This document shows, one piece after another, positions 56,479-64,000 of a DNA stretch of 64,000 nt. Within the stretch, counting starts at the first letter, position 1. Every line of letters begins with the position of its first letter. The position numbers were made by a program, and so were the translations under genes. The notes under the pieces were generated by a model. The model had not been told where the DNA came from. It ran no database searches and worked only from the letters and a program-made list of their open reading frames with translations. The DNA comes from Helicostylum pulchrum (lineage: Eukaryota; Mucoromycota; Mucoromycetes; Mucorales; Mucoraceae), in the NCBI GenBank assembly GCA_025677825.1, contig JAIXMO010000013.1, forward strand, positions 62,001 through 126,000, given 5' to 3'.

Positions 56479-57892
56479 TTTAAAATAAAAGGAAAAGAAA
56501 GAAAAAATGACCAGAATTAATTGTTATTTATATTAGGGGAGAGACGAGCATGAACGCATAACAGATTCCCCCAATCATCCAGTCTAGACGCTTTTGTTTG
56601 TCGAATTTATTTTTAGTTGTCATTTTCCCATATAAAATTACAGCGATAAATCATGTCCAATCCGGCAAATTGAAAAAAAAAAAGCTTGGCTTTGTTTACA
56701 TCACGAGTTAAGTACGGTGAGCGAAAATAAAACGCCGCACAAGAATATAAACCGAAAGCTACAAAACCTTTCATAACTTAAATAAGTTGTAGGGAGGTAC
56801 ATTACAATGATTAGAGCCCGACTCTTCCGTATTACTTTGCTATTACAAATCAGTAGACATTCCAACAGTCTTTCGTGCGTCCCCGTGTATTTCTTTTTAG
56901 TTTGAACCGTACAGAGTACATTTATTAAAAGACATAGTATAATCATTTTTTTAAAATCAAATTTATTATAATAATTTTCAAGAAAAGTGTTTTTTTTTTT
57001 TATGAAAGAGTCAGTTATAATTTTTACATCAGATCAACTTATAGAAGATTTCAGCGTCTAATTAAAAGTCATCATCCTCTTTCAAAAAAAAAAAAAAAGA
57101 CACAAGTCAGAATAGAAAAAAAGTAATTCACCTATTGAACAGTATCTCAAAGTCAATAGAATGATTACACGAAAACGAGTTCCTCACACCTGTATCCAAA
57201 CTTCCAGACACGCGTGACAAACGCCAAGACTATAAAAAAAATATGTGAAATATAATTGCTTACAATAAACTACATGTAAAGCTCAAGTTCACGATATCAG
57301 CTATGAACCACCGAGGTAGAACATAAAAGATGTGGAGAACACTTTACAATGTCTTGTCAGGCTTTTGTCACGGAGGAGGCGGGCAGGTAGAACAGGTGCG
57401 GAACATAACGGTACATACAAAGAAAAAATAAGAGAGTAAAATAAAATAATTTATTTAAGCAAGTGGGAGGAGAAAAAATGTGATGAGTATAAAGAACTTC
57501 TCAAAGTAAAATAAAGTCATGCCTATTTATACTAAATATAATTGACATAAATTGTGACAGGTTTAATAATTTATTTGGATGAAACAGGAACAGAAATAGA
57601 TGTTGATTGGGCGTTGAGATAGGATACAAGGGTAAAAGAGAATAAATTTTTTTTAAGTGGCTTATTTTTTAAGAAACAAAGCAAACGAACAGGGGGTTTT
57701 ATTTTTTGAAGTTGAGGTGACCTGGAAGCGTGCTATGATTCGTCAAAAAGATACCCCATGTTGGTTCCAAAAAAAGATCATTGGCTCTTCGAGTGAGAAA
57801 CTCAAATACAAAATAAGAAATCTGATTATAATCAGCGAAAAAATAGTAGTAAAAATAAAATAGTTAAATTATAGTATAAATATATTTTTTTA
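56479..57892. other. Intergenic DNA between paralog C and the recombinase element
   Basis: About 1.4 kb, AT-rich, with small open frames near 56701-56946 and 57657-57863 that look random. The first 150 bases form the promoter of the gene at 56478. No other feature is seen. Confidence 0.5.
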
Positions 57893-59028
57893 TTGATATC
57901 TTGTTATCTTTAATCGCAACCATGGATTCAAACAATTCTCCAGATCAAACAAATGTGTGCGAAAATTAATACAAGAAAAAGTTCAGTCAGCAACGATGAT
58001 TACTCCTTGGTGGCCAACAGCAATTTGGTTCCCAGCAATACAAGCATAGTGACACCGACAACATCAATAGTGCTACCATCACCAACAGCAATGTGGCCAA
58101 TAACAAACAAAAGCCTGGAAACTCGTCGTATGGAAATTATCAACAACAAATACAACAATCCTCAGCTAACAAATGATGCTCGCAATATACTGCTCAGTAA
58201 ACGTTTGAAGAACAATACCACAAAAATCAGTCTTATAAACGCGGTCAACTTCTATTTCTACAATGGGCTTTAGATAACGACAATCTCTCAAACTGAATTT
58301 AGCGCAATTGATCCAATCAGCTTTCTATCTAATATGTTTATTTCAGAGAGATATGCAGTTACAACTATTTCGTTCTCTGCACGACAATCCACAAAGTTTA
58401 AGAGAGAATCAAGATTTAAATGATTTCATTATTTACAACAATTTTAAATCAAGCACCACCTATTAGACTTCATAAATCAACAATTAATTTACAACCAACA
58501 TTCACTCATTTGAAGAAGATAGAGAATAGTACGGCACCGTTAGCAAAACTTCAAAGCAAATTGGCATTCTTATTAGCAGTAACATGTTTTCTACAACCAT
58601 CAGATTTACAGCGTATACCAATCGATGAAAATAAACGAAAACAATTAAGAAATTTCGTTTGGTGTCAACGGCCCAAAAGAAAAACGAGGCCGGGCGTATG
58701 GTTGTTAAAACTTTTACACTTTTTCTACCTCTGAGAAACAAGTATCAATTCGTTCTATTGCCTTAGCATTACAAGTAGGTATCCCGAAAGAAGACATTGT
58801 CACTCTTGGTAATTGGGCCTCATCAACAACGTTCGAAAACCATTATCGTAGAGAGCATATATCCTAATTTGATTTCGCCAATTCCTTAATCATGGATATT
58901 GACGACAGTAATGATAACGAAGAATTCTTTGATGCTGAAGATATAGTCTTTGGATAAGAAGTATGATTTCTCCCACCCACCACTTCCCTTCTGACCTTGC
59001 TTGAAGATTAAAGATAACAAGATATCAA
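57893..59028. mobile_element. Tyrosine-recombinase (Crypton-like) element with terminal inverted repeats
   Basis: A 23-base sequence at 57893-57915 (starts TTGATATCTTGTTATC) is repeated perfectly in reverse at 59006-59028 (ends AACAAGATATCAA). The match stops sharply on both sides. Between them lies a broken tyrosine-recombinase gene in plus orientation. The element is 1136 bases long. No clear target-site duplication is visible. Classical Cryptons lack such repeats, so either this is another type of recombinase element or the repeats belong to a host structure into which it inserted. Confidence 0.7.
57922..58957 (+). pseudogene. Broken tyrosine recombinase (phage-integrase-like) gene
   Basis: Pieces of one protein appear in order in different frames. 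First comes a Ser/Thr/Pro-rich N-terminus, broken by a frameshift near 57965. Next is an N-terminal core-binding-like segment, PQLTNDARNILLSKRLKN then QSYKRGQLLFLQWALDN in a shifted frame. The catalytic domain start is at 58500-58625 (KLQSKLAFLLAVTCFLQPSD, where Arg is usual near the Pro-Ser-Asp). The C-terminal block is at about 58770-58855 (LQVGIPKEDIVTLGNWASS, then FENHYRREH), with the probable nucleophile Tyr. A final acidic tail ends at 58957. Several frameshifts and stops mean no active enzyme is made. Confidence 0.8.
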
Positions 59029-59480
59029 GAAACATTATTTTTATACCTTAATTTATTTTTAATTATTCTATTTTATTTATTTTTACTATTTATTTTAACT
59101 ATTTTTTTTTTTCACTGATTATAATAAAAAGAAGATTAAAGCAAATTATAGTATTTTCGTGTCAAATATACGAAGAAAAAAAAGAGTTCTTATTCTATAA
59201 TTGCAGCCGTTCGACTTACCTTTTAATTGAACATGTTTCGAATGAAAAAAAATGTTTATTCGGCATTCTAAAAAAAAAAAAAAAAAATGTTATTTATCTA
59301 CGCACAACACAAAAGAGAGAAGCCATTCGAAAATATAGAGTCAATAAAAACATATATATACATTTGTATATATATGCATGGGTAGTAAAAAATAACAGTA
59401 TATTCTTTTATTAAGAATATGCAGAACTTATATGCGTCTATTAGCGGTGGGGGAGGGAGAAAAGGGAATATTTAAAATAA
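59029..59480. other. Intergenic DNA between recombinase element and GCLM 3' end
   Basis: About 450 AT-rich bases with A runs and a (TATATG)-like palindromic patch at 59350-59376. I see no gene. Confidence 0.5.
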
Positions 59481-60603
59481 TTAGTTAAGAACATCGCCAA
59501 CAACGATATAACTGGAAAAAAAAAAGGATTTTAAATTAGAAAACACCGAAAAAAAGTTTGTGTTCAAATTGCGGACTTACCCTTTATCAGCAACAACACT
59601 TCTACAGTTAAAAAAGACATTGTACTTTAATACCCAACGGGGCTTTACACTTGTCTTATCTGTAATCAATCCATGCGTGTTTAATAAACTTGATAATGCT
59701 TCAGTAGTTAAAATTTCTATTATATAATTCCCCTTGTTAGATAAAAAAGTGGAGAGGTGGATAAAAAAAATATTGATTCTCCGTACCTGTTGTATCTCCA
59801 TTGAAAGTCATTTCAACTCCATGTTTTTTACCGAGTTCGATCAAATCCTTGGGTAAAGAACAACATTTGTCAACATGGACTTGATCAATAGAAGGCTTTA
59901 CTTTAAGATCCTTCTTATTTAAAAATTCTGTTAGTGTAACAAGGTCGAAATCAGATACACCCAACTTGCGAATCACTCCATTTTCATGATAAACTTCTAA
60001 ATCCTTCCATGCCTTGTCAATATGTGCTGGGCTTTCTTCTGTATCGAATGAGACGATAAATGTATCAATAGAATTTACATTTAAAAGTTGTTGAAGATGA
60101 TGAATGGCCTTATCAATGTGTGATACTTGATATTCATTACAACGATCCAAGTAGAACAATTTAGCTTTTGTATATATAAAAAAAGAAAGAAGCCATTATA
60201 GTTTTAATAATCGATACATGTATTCGTTTACATTCTCTTTTTTTAAAAAAAATTACCTGTAACTTCGACATCATTACGATCTTCGGGTCGAATACGACTA
60301 GTCAATCTCAAGTCAGGCACTTCCAAGAGTTCGGATTCTGTATAGTAACGGAAGGATGGCTTATCAGAGCCATATAATGATGTGTCGAGGGTATCAGAGA
60401 TTGCTTGTACCAACTAAAAAATGCGCAATCATTTGTCATTATTCCGTCATAAGAAATAATTAGTCGCTACAAACCTCTGCGTTGGACTTTGTGTTCCAAT
60501 GGTTACCAGATGCTATACTATTACGCATAACATTACCAGTATAGAGAACTAATTGTTTGAATTCAGGTACAGAGACCTGCTTGGGATAATCTTGAGAAGG
60601 CAT
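59481..60603 (-). CDS. GCLM: Glutamate-cysteine ligase modifier subunit (aldo-keto reductase fold)
   Basis: This regulatory subunit binds the catalytic glutamate-cysteine ligase and raises its activity in glutathione synthesis. Exons 60603-60475, 60413-60257, 60164-59787, 59716-59581 and 59511-59481 join to 276 residues; the human protein has 274. Family blocks visible are VLYTGNVMRN near the start, EDRNDVEVTAKLFY, ENGVIRKLGVSDFDLVTLTE, KVKPSIDQVHVDKCCSLP and the C-terminal WVLKYNVFFNCRSVVADKGY. The aldo-keto reductase fold lacks the reductase catalytic set, as expected for this subunit. A simple aldo-keto reductase is the only alternative, and the CC-LP block argues against it. Confidence 0.9.
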
Positions 60604-61814
60604 ACTTTCGTACTAAAAGAAAAAAGTTGAATAAAGGGAAGAAAAGAATTAAAAAGATCTCCGTATTTAAATATAAAGTTTTTTTTTTTTTTTGGTTTTT
60701 GGTAGATGTTTGAATTTGTCAGACAAAGATGTGCAGTCACGCATCCCAAAAGTTTAAAGTGTATGTAAGACTTTGATCTGCTTTTTTGATGTAAAAAAAA
60801 AAACTCCCCTTTAAAAAACGGTGTAAAAATATAAGATCAGTTTCTTATTATTACACTTTGAGCTGTTTTCCCCTCTCACTTGCAAGTTATTAGATATTAA
60901 TGAATATTCAAATGTCTCTTGCTTGATTATAAATCAAGGTGCAGCATAAAAAGTCCGATCTCAAAATGGTAAAAAGAACACGTCAGTTGAGTTCTTTTTG
61001 CCTTTTTTAATGCAGATATCAAATGACCTGTTATTGTGGGGTCTCTATCACTCAAACGTAATAATTGTTTGAAGAAATTCTACATTATTCTTTATCCTTT
61101 TTCCTCTTTGTTTATACACCTCGAAAAAAAAATTAGGAACGTTCCATCGTAATTGTCATCATTTTCAATCCTAAAAAAAAAGATAATCGATATATCTGAA
61201 CCGACTTTTTCACAAAATAAAAACTCAAGTCTTACCGTACTGTAACAAGCAGGACGTTTTCCACTTTTCTCTCGGCCATCAAGTATATATTGAATTAACT
61301 TTTTAGAGCTATACGAAACATAACATTAGTTATAGGTCTATAACAAAAGCTAACCTCATATTGGTCACTTTATACAGTACCAATTTGGTTTACGGTCGAA
61401 TATATCTTGACGAAAAAATATTTTTTTTTCATCTAAGTACTAGCCGTCTAATAACTCTCACCAGCCTTTGGGGGGAACTACCGCCAGCCTTTTGTTTTAA
61501 GCCGACCAAGTTCTTTTTTTTACCGCAGAGCGACAAAGGGTCGTTTCCGAAAAGAGATAAATATGATAAAATGGGAACTATATTTACTTGGTAGATACAC
61601 TGTTATTTCGTGATACAAACAAGTTTATTTATATTGCATAACCGGCAATTTCGATTGGTTGTGAATTCCATAGTATTTTTTCTGTTTTACCCCTAATTAA
61701 TCGCCCCTCTCCACTCAAACCTAAAAAAAAAAACTGTTTGGATGAAATTCTACATTCTTTAAATCCTTTTTTTTCTTCCCTTTTTTATAAATATTCCCCT
61801 TCTCTCTCTCCCAA
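60604..61814. other. Intergenic DNA between divergent GCLM and NIPA genes, with a duplicated segment
   Basis: About 1.2 kb holds both promoters. A segment at about 61051-61102 (CACTCAAAC, TGTTTGAA, GAAATTCTACATT) recurs in the same orientation at about 61713-61772. The second copy lies just before the NIPA gene. An ATTGGT/ACCAAT hairpin lies at 61364-61386. No gene is evident. Confidence 0.5.
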
Positions 61815-63246
61815 ATGGTGCTTGAAGGAAAATATATAGGCTTGATCTTAGCTATATGCTCTAGTCTTTTAATAGGAACATCCTTTGTTATAACTAAAAA
61901 AGGTTTACTAACTTCATCTACAAAAGAACACGGTAACTATAATAGGGTTTCTTCTTCTTCCACCAACTAAAAAAAAAATTACCGCCCCCGAAATAATAGG
62001 ACATGCCACTGATTCACACAGATACTTGAAGAACCCAGTGTGGTGGATAGGATTAATAGTAATGGTAATGGGTGAAGTAATGAACTTTATAGGTAAATCA
62101 AATGTATTTTAGCGTGCAAAAAAAAACTAAGAAAAATAATGATTGAAAAAAATAAGATTAGGATATACATTTGCCCCCGCTATATTAATTACACCATTGG
62201 GTGCATTAAGCGTAATTATAGGGTAACAAAAAAAAGTTTACCTTGCTACAATGGAGGGATTATTAACACTAGTAGCTTTTTTAGTGCTGTATTGGGATCC
62301 ATCTTTTTAAATGAAAAAATGGGACCTATTGGTATTATTGGTTGTTTATTATCTGTGATTGGTGCAGTGATCATCATATTTCATGCACCAGAAGATCCAG
62401 AAGTTCAAAGTGTACAGGAACTTGTCGCATACATGTTAAAGCCAGGTTAGATTTTTTTTTATATACAAAGTAAATGTTGGATTTGCGGGGTTGGGGTTTT
62501 TACAGTGTTTATACAATTTATTCACGCCTTTTTATAGGGTTTTTAACGTATGGTATAGTGGTTGTACTAGTTGTGATTATAATGATTTGGAAAGTGGTAC
62601 CAAGATGGGGTAAAACGTCACCTATAGTGTATTTATCGATTTGCTCACTTGTTGGGTCTTTATCTGTGATGGCTATAAAGGCGTTTGGTATAGCTGTCAA
62701 ATTAACAATAGCAGGAAATAATCAATTTAATCAGCCTTCGACTTATATCTTTGGATTTATGTGTATATTATTTATTTTAACCCAAGTAAATTATTTTAAC
62801 AAGGCTCTTGATTTATTTTCAACTAATGTGTAAGTGATTTATATAAGGGATTCCACATTCAATAGTAATAACCAGTTTTTTTTTGTAGGGTAAATCCAAT
62901 CTATTACGTATGCTTTACAACAGCTACGATTATAGCATCTGCTATCATGTTTCAAGGATGGCATACTACCAGTTATACAAATACGATCAGTTTAATATCG
63001 GGTTTCATGATTATATTTTCGGGTGTGTACTTGTTGGATATGGTAGCTCCAATGTCCAATTTAAAATCTTGTTCTTTACTTGAACTGCCTTTTTCCGTGT
63101 CTTCATCGTATCGCGGTCCTTCTAGCGTAGTAGCTGTCAATGAAAAGACTAGTAGTAGCTGGGATGATAAAAGTACAACAGATACAGAAGATGGCTTACC
63201 ACCCAATGTTATAAGAAATAGTAGACCTAGAGCTTTATCTGTGTGA
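61815..63246 (+). CDS. NIPA-type magnesium transporter
   Basis: This is a multi-pass membrane protein of the drug/metabolite transporter superfamily that carries magnesium. Six exons fit: 61815-61932, 62000-62092, 62162-62222, 62285-62445, 62538-62829 and 62889-63246, giving 360 residues. The start YIGLILAICSSLLIGTSFVI then TKKGL is the NIPA first helix. WWIGLIVMVMGEVMNF, YTFAPAILITPLGALSVI, FLNEKMGPIGIIGCLLSVIG and HAPEDPEV are the family's core motifs. AL-N block NPIYYVCFTTATIIASAIMF follows. Nine hydrophobic helices are visible. The C-terminal 80 residues are polar and Ser-rich. Substrate and membrane are inferred from the family. Confidence 0.95.
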
Positions 63247-63422
63247 ATTATTTCGCTCTAAAAAAACTTGTAAACCCTAATATTATTATTTTTATCGTTA
63301 AATTTGTGATTGATTCACGTAAGTAAATTTATCTTCCTTCTCTTTTTTTATATATATAAAAAGTATTTAAACAACATTTATAATTATTTTTTATTCTTTA
63401 ACATTTCGTATATATTTCAAAT

Positions 63423-63629
63423 AGTAAGTGGGATAAGTAATACAAATCATCAATGCATAAATTAATTTTTTTCCATTTTTTCATTAGTGAGAGCCAAATG
63501 GAAAAAGAAGATTTATAACAGTTTGCGTTGTTTAACCAAATTATGGTTTATCTAATCTCTTTTGTGTATGTATAGCGCGTTCGTCGTCTTAAAGCCAAAA
63601 GAAAAGCTCAAAAGAAGAGACACAAATAA
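63423..63629 (+). CDS. RPL41: 60S ribosomal protein L41 (eL41), 25 residues, unusual second intron
   Basis: eL41 is the smallest ribosomal protein, a single basic helix at the subunit bridge. The pieces MRAKWKKK (63488-63510, its ATG completed by the A at 63423 across an intron 63424-63487) and RVRRLKAKRKAQKKRHK (63576-63629, ending TAA) together make a normal 25-residue eL41. The intron between them (63511-63575, 65 bases) ends in a normal pyrimidine-rich TAG with CTAAT-like branch site, but begins with ATTTAT instead of GT. No GT nearby keeps the frame. Identity is firm from the peptide; the second splice site is non-canonical or carries a base change. Confidence 0.75.
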
Positions 63630-63916
63630 AAACCCTCTCTCAAACCAAAAAAAAAAACTACGCACTAAACAAGGTCCCTCTTGGTGTACTTTGAATTAAA
63701 CTTCGCGCAGCTAATACAATCAAGCACACTAATAAAAACCTCGCTTCTTTTTTTTTTTCTTACTGTTTTATTTAACAAGATTATTACGGGGATATTTTAG
63801 TAAAAAAGAAAAATTGTATATGCTTAAAAAATACTATGTATTAAAAATGGGGGTGAGTTCTAATGAAAAAAAGGGAAGTGTGTGCGTAGTGTGTGCATTG
63901 TATACGGAAGATGTTT
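63630..63916. other. Intergenic DNA between convergent RPL41 and the last gene
   Basis: These 287 bases hold two 3' ends and several homopolymers. Nothing else is seen. Confidence 0.45.
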
Positions 63917-64000
63917 TTAAAAGTCTTTGGTCTCGACAGCGGTGTGCCCACGGTTTCTCTTCTTCTCTTCCTTTAAGCCTTGGTGCAATTGGTGAAGTTG
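63917..64000 (-). CDS. 3' end of a gene cut by the window edge
   Basis: The minus strand is open from the window edge and reads HQGLKEEKKRNRGHTAVETK, then DF and a TAA stop at 63917-63919. The basic, charged ending looks like a real C-terminus, and the flank downstream is typical AT-rich 3' sequence. The protein cannot be identified from 27 residues. Confidence 0.5.
   Translation of the reverse strand, partial: QLHQLHQGLKEEKKRNRGHTAVETKDF

Noticed and set aside
57657..57863. 68-residue open frame near the recombinase element
   Set aside because: Composition is that of translated AT-rich DNA, with no motif and no intron partners.

Overview
The window looks like nuclear DNA of a filamentous fungus, most probably an early-diverging mould of the Mucorales type (Mucoromycota). 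The reasons are as follows. The protein-coding genes are eukaryotic and mostly split by short GT-AG introns of about 50-70 bases. Intergenic DNA is very AT-rich, with many poly-A/poly-T runs. A TRAK/BICD-like adaptor, a Rhizomucor-type lipase, a UPF0014 permease and degraded DNA transposons sit beside standard fungal housekeeping genes. The genus is an inference; nothing here names it.

Layout. 1-4.2 kb: 5' part of an equilibrative nucleoside transporter (minus) and an aminoadipate/kynurenine-type aminotransferase (plus), followed by a 4.4-kb gene-poor stretch. 8.8-10.8 kb: cationic amino acid transporter. 11.7-19.7 kb: intron-free cytosolic HSP90 with a step-type heat shock element, ribosomal protein L35, a Kelch-BTB protein, ribosomal protein L43 and a 161-residue tropomyosin. 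20-24 kb: gene-poor DNA with a decayed transposon copy. 24.3-36.9 kb: cytochrome P450, UPF0014/FetB-like permease, a putative tail-anchored dynein adaptor, a SET-domain methyltransferase, gamma-butyrobetaine dioxygenase, a secreted class 3 lipase and a Pho80-type cyclin. 37.1-42.7 kb: a Tc1/mariner relic, a membrane-anchored gamma-glutamyltranspeptidase and a 1.9-kb fold-back element flanked by TA. 43.2-50.5 kb: SSU72, an Rco1-like double-PHD protein, a BRCT protein and SPT16, a run of transcription and chromatin genes. 53.3-56.5 kb: a cluster of intron-free genes with no family I recognise. Two encode clear paralogs of about 300 residues, and a probable third relative between them is broken by two in-frame stops. 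57.9-59.0 kb: a dead tyrosine-recombinase element bounded by 23-bp perfect inverted repeats. 59.5-64 kb: glutamate-cysteine ligase modifier subunit, a NIPA-type magnesium transporter, ribosomal protein L41 and the 3' end of one more gene.

Functional links. GCLM and gamma-glutamyltranspeptidase make and break down glutathione. HSP90 and the ribosomal protein genes are core functions. SPT16, the Rco1-like protein and SSU72 all act on Pol II transcription or chromatin. There is no sign of an operon or biosynthetic cluster. The best candidates for something undescribed are the 53-56 kb paralog cluster, the inverted-repeat-bounded recombinase element, the tail-anchored CC1-box adaptor and the apparent AT-AG intron in the L41 gene. 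All splice models were derived by hand from reading frame and GT-AG sites and are untested against transcripts.
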